NCBI RefSeq assembly: GCF_000186705.1 | Contig: NZ_AEUE01000002.1 | Span: 310,001 to 374,000 of the forward strand | Reading direction: 5' to 3' | Source of the DNA: Citromicrobium sp. JLT1363 | GTDB taxonomy: Bacteria; Pseudomonadota; Alphaproteobacteria; Sphingomonadales; Sphingomonadaceae | Length of the DNA: 64,000 bases | In this document: one piece after another, positions 8,519-16,113 of the stretch | Layout: each line of letters opens with the position of its first letter | Numbering within the stretch: position 1 is the first letter of the stretch | The notes under the pieces: generated by a model | The model's database searches: none | Told to the model about the DNA's origin: nothing | Seen by the model: only the letters and a program-made list of their open reading frames with translations | Translations under genes and position numbers: made by a program

Positions 8519-9766
8519 ATGCGGCAACTTACGATTACAATCCCGCCTAAGGAGCTGCCCAAGGTCGAGCGTGCCGCCAATGACAATGACGGCACCATAA
8601 TCGCGCAGATCGATGTCCGGCGTGACGGACAAGACCGGGCGATGCTCTTGTGCGTTATACCCAACGCGCGCATCGAAGGGTTTTTCGCAGACGTCGAGAA
8701 TGTCGACGAACTCTATGCGACTTTCGCGCCGCAAGGCGTATTATCTCTGGAGCCGCCGGCGGATGAACCTGAAAATCAGGTTACCGATGTTCAGCCTCGC
8801 AGTCCGCTCGAAATCTATCTCTCTGGCCTGCAGAGCATCGGCGCGTGGAAGGGCTTCCTAGCATATTCGGCCCTAGGCGGTGTCGTCGTCTGGATCGCGC
8901 TGTTTACGGAAAGCGTCTTTCTCCTCGTCGCTGCCATGCTGATCGCGCCGTTTGCCGGCCCAGCTATGACCACGGCCATGGCTACCGCCCGGGGCGATGC
9001 CTATCTGCTTCGCCGTTCGCTCCTCCGTTATGTTGCTGCGGTAGCCACCACAATCGCGACCGCTTTCGTATTGAGCCTGATATTTCAGCAGGAAATAGCC
9101 ACGACCATGATGGGCGAAGTCAGTATGCGCTCGGCAGTTTCAGTCCTATTGCCGCTGGCAGCGGGGGCGGCGGGCGCAGTGAACCTTGCGCAGTCGAACC
9201 GCAGCAGTCTTGTGAGCAGTGCAGCCACCGGCATGCTCGTCGCTGCTGCCCTCGCACCGCCGGCCGGGCTCGTAGGCATGGGATTAGCAATAGGTCAAAT
9301 GGACATCGTTGTTTCGAGCCTGTGGGCGCTGGCGATACAGATCGTGGGAATAAACATAGCGGGCTTTGTGGTGTTCAGGCTTTACGGAGTAACTACCAAG
9401 GGAGCGCGCTACCCCCGCGGCAAATCCGTTATCACCTATGTTGCCCTATCGCTGTCGCTCTTGGCCGGAACGGCGTTGCTGTACCTGCAATTTTCCACGC
9501 CTCAGCAATTCCAACAGTCCTCACTTGCCCAGCGGATTACGGCTGCAGCACAGGAGCGCATAGAAGAGCGCGAGGACCTAGATCTCATATTCGCCAAAGC
9601 CGAGTTCAGCAGGGCCATGAGCGCGGGCGACAATCCGGTTCTCGTTACTTTGCACGTCGAAGGGAGCCTGAGTGATGCGGAGAATAAGTTGCTTGCAGAT
9701 CGAATTGGCGATCGCCTCGAAGAAGAATTTGGCGTCGTCGCTTTGGTGCAATTGGTAATCGTCTAG
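8519..9766 (+). CDS. DUF389 family membrane protein (intact copy)
   Basis: A 415-residue inner-membrane protein. The ATG at 8519 is preceded by an AGAGGA ribosome binding site; the 70 residues that a longer frame would add look random. The N-terminal part (1-100) is a soluble domain with VIPNARIEGFF and APQGVLSLEPP. About five to six membrane helices follow, including AMLIAPFAGPAMT and ATGMLVAAALAPPAGLVGMG, which are hallmarks of DUF389. The C-terminal 85 residues are soluble again. The function is unknown. A decayed paralogue lies at about 18,500-19,231, so the family was duplicated here. Confidence 0.88.
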   Translation: MRQLTITIPPKELPKVERAANDNDGTIIAQIDVRRDGQDRAMLLCVIPNARIEGFFADVENVDELYATFAPQGVLSLEPPADEPENQVTDVQPRSPLEIYLSGLQSIGAWKGFLAYSALGGVVVWIALFTESVFLLVAAMLIAPFAGPAMTTAMATARGDAYLLRRSLLRYVAAVATTIATAFVLSLIFQQEIATTMMGEVSMRSAVSVLLPLAAGAAGAVNLAQSNRSSLVSSAATGMLVAAALAPPAGLVGMGLAIGQMDIVVSSLWALAIQIVGINIAGFVVFRLYGVTTKGARYPRGKSVITYVALSLSLLAGTALLYLQFSTPQQFQQSSLAQRITAAAQERIEEREDLDLIFAKAEFSRAMSAGDNPVLVTLHVEGSLSDAENKLLADRIGDRLEEEFGVVALVQLVIV

Positions 9767-10104
9767 AACTCGATAGGAGAAAGAACTCAAGGCATTCTGA
9801 ACTCAGCTTTGTCCGGCTATCCGCTCTTTGAAGTTGGTATTTTTTGAGTATTCGAAAATAGGACCGATAGGCCTCGCTTGATGCATTAAATACAACAGCA
9901 ACTACGGAGATAGTGATGCTATGCGGGAAACGTTCTTCAATGAAGTTTTTCCACAATCGCCATGCCATCCCAGCATATCGGCATTTTCAATCATACGGTT
10001 GATTTCCTTGGGATCAAATTTCTCGAAACCAAACAGTCCGCTTAGCGATTATCTAACCACAAGCTACCGTGAGCTGTCATTGGCCAGCAAAAAGGAGACG
10101 TACT
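9767..10104. other. Intergenic region before the DUF892 gene
   Basis: About 340 bases, AT-richer than the flanking genes, with no supported reading frame. It must contain the promoter of the DUF892 gene, and ends in an AAAAAGGAG ribosome binding site (about 10089-10096). No clear sigma-factor motif could be fixed by eye. Confidence 0.45.
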
Positions 10105-10602
10105 GTGTCTGCCCCGAAAAACCTCGAAGATTGCTACAAGGAAGAATTAGCCGACAACTGGTCTGCAAATGATCAAATGTCGAAAATGGTCAGCCAACTG
10201 GCTGACAAGGCTAGTGATGCCAAGCTCAAGGAACGCCTCAGCAAGGCCGCCGAAGGTATTAAGGACCATACCGCAACCTTGAAGGATTTGCTGAAGGATT
10301 GCGGCGAGAGCGAGAAAGAGCATTGCAAGGGCATGGAAGGCCTCGTCAAGGAGGCGAAGAAGCATGTCATCGAAGCGGATATCGACGATGATGACGTGCG
10401 CGACGTCGTCATCGTGGCGCAGTATCAGCGCATGTGCCATTACGGTATTTGCGGCTTCGGAACTGCCAAGGCGTTTGCCAAAGCACTCGGCAAGGATGAC
10501 CACGCTGCCAAGCTCGACGCGATTACGGCCGATATCTACGGCGCGGACGAGAACATGACCGATCTGGCGGAACGATCGGTCAATCTCCAAGCCAAGGGCT
10601 GA
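10105..10602 (+). CDS. DUF892 / YciE-YciF-like ferritin-fold protein
   Basis: A 165-residue helical protein starting at GTG 10105, seven to eight bases after AAGGAG; an upstream ATG in frame has no binding site. It begins SAPKNLEDCYKEELADNW, which matches the usual opening of the DUF892 (YciE/YciF) family, and has long amphipathic helices such as DDDVRDVVIVAQYQRMCHYG with a His and acidic residues suited to a four-helix ferritin-like bundle. Relatives are general-stress proteins. It ends one base before the glycosyltransferase start, so it may head that operon. Confidence 0.82.
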   Translation: MSAPKNLEDCYKEELADNWSANDQMSKMVSQLADKASDAKLKERLSKAAEGIKDHTATLKDLLKDCGESEKEHCKGMEGLVKEAKKHVIEADIDDDDVRDVVIVAQYQRMCHYGICGFGTAKAFAKALGKDDHAAKLDAITADIYGADENMTDLAERSVNLQAKG

Positions 10603-10603
10603 C

Positions 10604-11734
10604 ATGACGATGGGTGCCGGCCCCTTGACCAAGCGGGTCGGCAGCCAACGCATTCGCACCTCGTCGATCATCGATGAAGCGGTTGCCGGGTTGCCGTTCA
10701 AGAACCAGATTTCTGTCGGGACGGTTGCCTCGTCACTCCCCGCAGAAGCGGATTTCGCTATCTGCGTTCCCGCCCGGAACGAGGAGCATATCCTGCCCGC
10801 CTCTCTGGCCTCACTCATCGATACGGTTGAGCGCAGCGGCACGGCTGGGACAATTGTCCTGCTGATCAACAACAGCGCAGACCGTTCCTGGCAGGTCGCC
10901 TCCAGCATGCTCGAGATTTCGGGATGCAACTATCTGCTCGTCAAAGTTTCGCTGCGGCCAACCGTCGCCGACGCACCTCACGCACGGCGTATCGCGCTTG
11001 ATATCGGGGCACTACTCGTTCCGGGTGGCGCGCTACTCACAACCGATGCCGACACCCTTGTCGCTCCGAATTGGGCGGCGGCGAACCTTCGGCATATTCG
11101 CGATGGTGCCGATCTGGTGTGCGGAAGCGTTTCGATCGACCCGCAAGAATATTCCGGCCTGCCCCACTCCGTCCGGCATTGCGGGGAGGTTGAAGCAGCT
11201 TACTCGGAAGAGCTCGAACAGCTGTGGCAGCGTCGGACCGGCGGGAATGCGCCGAGTTTCCAGATCGCTGCGATGGGTGCCAGCCTGGCGCTGCCGACTG
11301 CGCGCTACCGTGCGATCGGCGGTATGCCGATACCACCTGTTGCCGAGGACAAGGCGCTGGCCAGTCTCGCCCGTCGCCGTGACTGGTCCATCAAGGTAGC
11401 GAGCGACGTGACGGCCAATACATCGGGACGACTTTTTGCGCGCGCTGCTGGCGGGATGGGCGATGCATTGCGCGACCGGGCCACGCACGACGATCCTTAC
11501 TGCGATGAGCAGCTGGTGCCGCTCGCCCTGCTGCAACGCCTTGCGGATGTCTGGAATGGTTTGCAGTTCGGCACGGGGAGATACGCGCAGTTCCAGGACG
11601 CAATAGCGCGCGATCCTGCGTTGCAGCATCGCCGGATGCGCATGTCCCAAGTCATGGTCAACCTGTCCGATGCTCGAAGGGAGACGCTGGATGACACAAC
11701 GAGCGAGCTTCACGCAGCGGGTGTCAGAGCGTGA
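10604..11734 (+). CDS. Family 2-type glycosyltransferase
   Basis: A 376-residue cytoplasmic glycosyltransferase with a GT-A fold. FAICVPARNEEHILPASLASL is the usual nucleotide-sugar binding opening, INNSADRS follows, and TTDADTLV supplies a DxD-like metal site (Asp148/Asp150). NWAAANLRHI and a late VAEDKALASLARR, typical of the acceptor side, are also present. It starts at ATG 10604 one base after the DUF892 stop. The next three genes encode an acyl-CoA dehydrogenase homologue, a PIG-L deacetylase and a methyltransferase, so it probably adds the sugar that the PIG-L enzyme deacetylates. Donor and acceptor are unknown. Confidence 0.87.
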   Translation: MTMGAGPLTKRVGSQRIRTSSIIDEAVAGLPFKNQISVGTVASSLPAEADFAICVPARNEEHILPASLASLIDTVERSGTAGTIVLLINNSADRSWQVASSMLEISGCNYLLVKVSLRPTVADAPHARRIALDIGALLVPGGALLTTDADTLVAPNWAAANLRHIRDGADLVCGSVSIDPQEYSGLPHSVRHCGEVEAAYSEELEQLWQRRTGGNAPSFQIAAMGASLALPTARYRAIGGMPIPPVAEDKALASLARRRDWSIKVASDVTANTSGRLFARAAGGMGDALRDRATHDDPYCDEQLVPLALLQRLADVWNGLQFGTGRYAQFQDAIARDPALQHRRMRMSQVMVNLSDARRETLDDTTSELHAAGVRA

Positions 11735-11825
11735 CTGACCGTTTGGCAAAACCCGGCATCAATCGAGCAATATTCTCATTGCGAACCGCGCACCTTCAGT
11801 CTGCTGCCGAAGAGCAGTCGCCCCG

Positions 11826-12971
11826 ATGTCAAAGCGCGTTTGCATGGATGCGTCCATACCGGCCCGCTGCATGACAGCGCCCGGGCCTGATCCCCGTGAT
11901 GAAGTGCTCGCTGCCATTGCCGCCCGCGCGGCGGCCAGTGACGGGATGGATGGTGATCTCTCCCATGATATCGCGGCGCTCCACGATGCTGGCTGGCTTG
12001 TCTCCTGCCTTCCCTTTACGCACAGGGGGCAGGGCTGGGGTTGCGCGCCGCAGGGCGTGGCTGGGGCATTCGCAGCCTTGCGTGACTTGGGACGGGCTAA
12101 TCTCTCGGTCGCGCGTTTGTTCGAAGGCCATATGAACGCAGTGAAGCTGGTGGTGCTTTATGGCCGGGAGGATGCGCAGCAACGCCTCGCGCGCAGCGTC
12201 CACGCAGGCGAGTTGCTCGGCGTATGGGGTGCGGACGATCCAGACAGCCCGCTGACACTCTTGAACCAACCTGCAGGCATTGTGCTGGGTGGCGCCAAGC
12301 GCTTCGCATCGGGGCTCGGCCTCGTTCGCCAGGCAGTGGTGGCGATCAACGGTGAGCAGGGCGCCTTGCTGGCGCTTGCCCCGGCGAACGATCCTTCGCG
12401 TTGCGATCCTTCCAGCTGGAACGTCTCGGGAATGCGCGCCACGCGATCCGGGCGTTACGATTTCACCGGGGTCGAGCTTGCAGACGATGCCGTGCTTGGC
12501 GAACTGGGGGATTATTCCCGCGAGCCGCATTTCGAGGGCGGGATCTGGCGCTATTGCGCTGCACATTGCGGCGGTGCCGAGGCACTGTTCGCGCATTTCC
12601 GCGAAGCCTTGCTGGAGCGCGGCAGGATCGAGGATCCGCACCAGCTCGACCGTATCGCAACTGGCGCTATCGCGCTCGAAACCATGCGGCTGTGGCTGTG
12701 GCGAGCAGCAAAAGCGGTAGAGGCGCGCGATGCGAAGCCCGGCACCGCCACCCTCTCGCTACTGGCGCGGCAGGTGACCGAGGACAATTGCCGCACAGTG
12801 CTGGCGCTGGTCGAGCGCGGGCTGGGGATGGCAGCGCACGAGGAGGGCACCGCGATCGAGCGGATCCGCCGTGATCTGGGGCTGTTCCTGTGCCAGGCGC
12901 AGCCTGATGCCAAGCGCCAGCGTGCCGCGCAGGCTCTGGCCGGGTGCGGGTTACGGGCAGAAGATCTATGA
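11826..12971 (+). CDS. Acyl-CoA dehydrogenase-like flavoprotein
   Basis: A 381-residue protein with an acyl-CoA dehydrogenase pattern: an N-terminal helical part with HDAGWLVSCLP and LGRANLSVARLFEGHMNAVKLV, a central beta region (GVWGADDP, GAKRFASG, YDFTGVELADDAVLG), and a C-terminal helical bundle with ALETMRLWLWRAAKAVEA. It is somewhat divergent, and the catalytic Glu could not be placed by eye. Start choice is uncertain; ATG 11826 is used, and 11844 and 11871 are also possible. The stop overlaps the next start by ATGA. Its role in the glycan or lipid pathway of this cluster is inferred from context. Confidence 0.8.
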   Translation: MSKRVCMDASIPARCMTAPGPDPRDEVLAAIAARAAASDGMDGDLSHDIAALHDAGWLVSCLPFTHRGQGWGCAPQGVAGAFAALRDLGRANLSVARLFEGHMNAVKLVVLYGREDAQQRLARSVHAGELLGVWGADDPDSPLTLLNQPAGIVLGGAKRFASGLGLVRQAVVAINGEQGALLALAPANDPSRCDPSSWNVSGMRATRSGRYDFTGVELADDAVLGELGDYSREPHFEGGIWRYCAAHCGGAEALFAHFREALLERGRIEDPHQLDRIATGAIALETMRLWLWRAAKAVEARDAKPGTATLSLLARQVTEDNCRTVLALVERGLGMAAHEEGTAIERIRRDLGLFLCQAQPDAKRQRAAQALAGCGLRAEDL

Positions 12972-13690
12972 GCGTTCCTGTAATCGCGCAAGGCAGCGTG
13001 CTTCGCGCTGCGGAAGGCGGGGCCGCAATCGAACTGGACGAGCTGTCGCCGCCCGGCGGGCTGCTGCTGGTGATGCCGCATCCCGACGACGAGACGCTGG
13101 GTTGCGGTCAGGCTCTGGCCGCAGCGGCAGATGCGGGGCGAACGATCGGAGTGGTGCTGGTGACCAATGGCGAAAGTTCGCACCCCTTCTATGATCGCGC
13201 CAAACTGGTCGCAATGCGCCGAGCCGAGCTGGAGGAAGCGCTATCGAGCCTCGCCCCGCGACGTCCGGTCGCAATTCGGGCGCTTGGACTGCCCGACGGG
13301 CAAAGTCGCCATGGCAATCTCTCAGACGCGGGCCAGGAGGCGCTACTTGCCTTTGCAGATATCATCGATCCGCAGGCGATCTGGACCACCTCGTACATCG
13401 ATCCGCATTGCGATCACATCACCGCCCATGCGATCGCGCGCGATCTGGCGGAGCATTACCGGGCAACGTTGTGGAGCGCGCCGATCTGGGGCCGCTTTGG
13501 CGAGCGACGGCTGCCCGAAACCGAGCTTCGCCTGTTTGAAGCGCCTCCGCTGGCGGAGCGCAAGCGGCTTGCGCTTTCGGCCTATCGCTCGCAATTCACG
13601 GACGTCATCGACGACCCGGAGGCCTTTTTGATGCCTGCCCCGCTGCTGGAGCATTTCGCCACGCATCCGGAGATTTTCCACCGTGACTGA
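12968..13690 (+). CDS. PIG-L family LmbE-like deacetylase
   Basis: A 240-residue zinc hydrolase that removes N-acetyl groups from sugars. The first metal site is the classic MPHPDDE (His38, Asp40, Asp41), and a later DPHCDHITAH provides the remaining His ligand. LGLPDGQ and WTTSYIDPHCDH are in the expected order. The start ATG 12968 overlaps the upstream stop as ATGA, and its own end overlaps the methyltransferase start by eight bases, so the genes are translationally coupled. It probably acts on the product of the neighbouring glycosyltransferase, although the true substrate is not known. Confidence 0.92.
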   Translation: MSVPVIAQGSVLRAAEGGAAIELDELSPPGGLLLVMPHPDDETLGCGQALAAAADAGRTIGVVLVTNGESSHPFYDRAKLVAMRRAELEEALSSLAPRRPVAIRALGLPDGQSRHGNLSDAGQEALLAFADIIDPQAIWTTSYIDPHCDHITAHAIARDLAEHYRATLWSAPIWGRFGERRLPETELRLFEAPPLAERKRLALSAYRSQFTDVIDDPEAFLMPAPLLEHFATHPEIFHRD

Positions 13691-14267
13691 GGCACCCAGC
13701 GAGCGGCGGGCACGCTTCGACCAGTTGTTTGCCGAAAATCCCGACCCCTGGGACATCGACACCAGCGACTATGAACGCGGTAAGCGGAAGGCTGTGCTCG
13801 CCGCACTGGGCAAACGGCGCTTTGCACGGATGCTGGAAGTGGGCTGCGCGGGAGGGGCGCTGACCGAACGCCTGGCGGAACTTGCCAGTTCGATAGTGGC
13901 GCTGGATGTCTCGACAAAGGCGATCGAGCTGGCGGCCAGGAGGCTACATCGGTTCAACAGTGTCGAATTCATTGCTGCCGAAGCGCCCGACTATTGGCCG
14001 AAGGGGCAGTTCGACGCGGTGATCCTGTCCGAAGTTCTCTATTTTCTCAGCGCCGGGGAAATTCTCCAGGTCTCGCAGCTTGCCCATGAAAGCGTGACCG
14101 GGAACGGGCTGTGTCTGCTGGTCAACTGGATCGGCCAAAACGATTTACCGGTCGATGGTGACACAGCGGTCAAACTGTTTCTCGACGCCGCGCCCTGGCA
14201 AGTGGCCAAAGCGCGGCGCGAGGAGTTCTACCGGCTCGATCTGCTCGAGCGGACGCCCGGCGACTAG
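13683..14267 (+). CDS. NodS-like SAM-dependent methyltransferase
   Basis: A 194-residue class I methyltransferase beginning at GTG 13683 inside the end of the PIG-L gene. FARMLEVGCAGGALTERLA is motif I, VALDVSTKAIELA gives motif II, and FDAVILSEVLYFL is motif IV. The opening FAENPDPWDIDTSDYERGKR is typical of NodS-type N-methyltransferases, which methylate the amino group left after a sugar is deacetylated. That fits the PIG-L gene just upstream. The stop codon shares the CTAG palindrome with the convergent alcohol dehydrogenase stop. Confidence 0.9.
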   Translation: MTEAPSERRARFDQLFAENPDPWDIDTSDYERGKRKAVLAALGKRRFARMLEVGCAGGALTERLAELASSIVALDVSTKAIELAARRLHRFNSVEFIAAEAPDYWPKGQFDAVILSEVLYFLSAGEILQVSQLAHESVTGNGLCLLVNWIGQNDLPVDGDTAVKLFLDAAPWQVAKARREEFYRLDLLERTPGD

Positions 14268-15457
14268 TTCGCCGCAGGCATGTCCATACCCGGCTTGAGC
14301 ACCACCTTGGTCCAGCTGTCTTGCTCGGTGCGGAAACATTCGTAGCCGCAGGCTGCATCCTCGAGCGGGAGGCGATGCGAGATCAGGAAGGTGGTGTCGA
14401 GCGTGCCGTCTTCGATCTTTTCAAGCAGATCCTTGGTGTAGCGCTGAACATGGGTCTGGCCGCTGCGGATCTGGAGACCTTTCTCCATCAGCGCACCCAG
14501 CGGGAATTTGTCGGTGATCCCGCCATAGACGCCGGGTATGGAAACGCGGCCACCGGGCCGGACCGCAAGGATCGCCTGCTTTAGCGCACTGGCGCGATCG
14601 GCACCCATGCCGACCTTCTGCTTCACGACATCAACGATATTGTCGATCGCGAAACCGTGGCTTTCCATCCCGACGGCATCGATCACCGCGTCGACACCAA
14701 TCCCGCCTGACATTTCCATCAGCGCTTCGCGGACGTTCGTCTTGCGGAAATCGATGACCTCGGCGCCAAGCTGTTTGGCCAGCGCGAGGCGGTTGGGATA
14801 ATGATCGATGGCGATCACCTTGCTTGCGCCCATCACGATCGCGGACTGGATTGCGAACAGGCCGACCGGGCCACAGCCCCAGACCGCGACGGTATCGTCG
14901 GGCTGGATCTCGGCATTTTCTGCTGCCATCCAGCCGGTGGGCAGGATGTCGGATAGAAACAGCACCTTGTCATCATCAAGATGGTCGGGGATCACGATCG
15001 GGCCGACATCGGAATAGGGGACGCGGACATATTCCGCCTGACCGCCCGAATAGCCGCCGGTCATATGTGAGTATCCGAACAGTGCCGCCATGGAATGGCC
15101 GTAGAGCTTGGCTGACATATCCTGCTTTTCTGCCGGATTGGAATTCTCGCAGGCCGAGAACTGCTGGATCTGGCAATGGAAGCAGCCGCCGCAACTGATG
15201 GTGAAAGGCACCACGACGCGCTGGCCCTTCTCGAGCGTGCTGTCGCTGCCGGTTTCGACCACGCGGCCCATGAATTCATGGCCCAGCACGTCGCCGGGAA
15301 GGACGCCGGGGATAACCCCGTCGTATAGGTGGAGGTCGCTGCCGCAGATCGCGGTGGAGGTAACCTCGATGATCGCATCCCGCGAATTGATGATTTCGGG
15401 ATCGTCGACGGTGTCGACCCGGACGTCGTGCGTCCCGTGCCAGGTAAGGGCTCTCAT
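14264..15457 (-). CDS. Zinc-dependent alcohol dehydrogenase (MDR family)
   Basis: A 397-residue medium-chain dehydrogenase resembling the glutathione-independent formaldehyde dehydrogenase branch. Catalytic zinc ligands are Cys38 (ICGSDLH) and His60-Glu61 (GHEFMGR). The structural zinc lobe has four cysteines (Cys89, 92, 95, 103; CGGCFHC...SACE). The Rossmann dinucleotide site is VAVWGCGPVGLFAIQSA with IAIDHYPNRLALA. The substrate is not certain. The start overlaps the upstream SRPBCC gene by four bases (ATGA), so the two are co-translated. Its tail is convergent with the methyltransferase. Confidence 0.9.
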   Translation of the reverse strand: MRALTWHGTHDVRVDTVDDPEIINSRDAIIEVTSTAICGSDLHLYDGVIPGVLPGDVLGHEFMGRVVETGSDSTLEKGQRVVVPFTISCGGCFHCQIQQFSACENSNPAEKQDMSAKLYGHSMAALFGYSHMTGGYSGGQAEYVRVPYSDVGPIVIPDHLDDDKVLFLSDILPTGWMAAENAEIQPDDTVAVWGCGPVGLFAIQSAIVMGASKVIAIDHYPNRLALAKQLGAEVIDFRKTNVREALMEMSGGIGVDAVIDAVGMESHGFAIDNIVDVVKQKVGMGADRASALKQAILAVRPGGRVSIPGVYGGITDKFPLGALMEKGLQIRSGQTHVQRYTKDLLEKIEDGTLDTTFLISHRLPLEDAACGYECFRTEQDSWTKVVLKPGMDMPAAN

Positions 15458-16104
15458 GTTTCCTTCTCCTGCTGCTTGGCAGCGCGGGTATTTTCCTTGC
15501 GGTGGGCGGAGGTAGCGATCTCGCCGGTTTCCATCAGCCCCTTGAAGCGCTTGAGATCGTGGCGCGCCTGCACTTCCGGCTCGCGCTGGAACAGCTTGGC
15601 AATGGCACGGCCGAGGTTTCCGGCGGGCGGATCGTAGGACATCACCAGCGAAACGCGGGTGCCGCGATCGCCCGGTGCGTCAGCAAATTCAACGCTGCCG
15701 CTCGTCTCGATGTCCGAGCCTTCGACCGAACGCCAGGCGATGCGTTTCCCTTCGACATCCTCGCAGACCTCAGTCTTGATCTCGACTGTCTGTCCGGCGG
15801 GAGCCTTGATCACCCAGACGCGGTGGTCGCCCTCATTCCGGATTGTCTCGACGTTCTCCATGAACTTTGGAAGATTGCCGAAATCGCGCCAGAATGCATA
15901 GAGCTCGGCGCGCGGCTTGCGGATTGTCACCGTCCGCCCGAGCACCGCATTGTCGCTATCGGTGCTTTTGCGGGTGTAGAAGGGGGCATCGTCATCGCCG
16001 CCCTTGCGCCGTTGCGACAGGAAGGCGCCGAAGGCCAGCCCCCCGATCGCGAGGCCGAGGCCGGCAACGGTGCCAGCCAGGCCGAGTTGCTTGTCATTGG
16101 TCAT
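15454..16104 (-). CDS. SRPBCC (polyketide-cyclase-like) family protein
   Basis: A 216-residue protein with an N-terminal Gly-rich hydrophobic segment (residues 8-30) that probably anchors it in the membrane, followed by a START-like SRPBCC domain from about residue 57: GRTVTIRKPRAELYAFWRDFGNLPKFMENVE, RVWVIKAPAG, IAWRSVEGSDIETSGSVEF. A Lys/Arg-rich tail follows. The family binds hydrophobic ligands, but the ligand here is unknown. It lies between catalase and alcohol dehydrogenase on the same strand; the catalase stop is nine bases upstream, so the three genes look like one operon in a stress context. Confidence 0.85.
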   Translation of the reverse strand: MTNDKQLGLAGTVAGLGLAIGGLAFGAFLSQRRKGGDDDAPFYTRKSTDSDNAVLGRTVTIRKPRAELYAFWRDFGNLPKFMENVETIRNEGDHRVWVIKAPAGQTVEIKTEVCEDVEGKRIAWRSVEGSDIETSGSVEFADAPGDRGTRVSLVMSYDPPAGNLGRAIAKLFQREPEVQARHDLKRFKGLMETGEIATSAHRKENTRAAKQQEKET

Positions 16105-16113
16105 GGTCTGTCC

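Noticed and set aside
9999-10017. TTGAT and ATCAA half-sites upstream of the DUF892 gene, like an FNR box
   Set aside because: The spacer is nine bases and not four, so it does not fit the FNR/FixK site.
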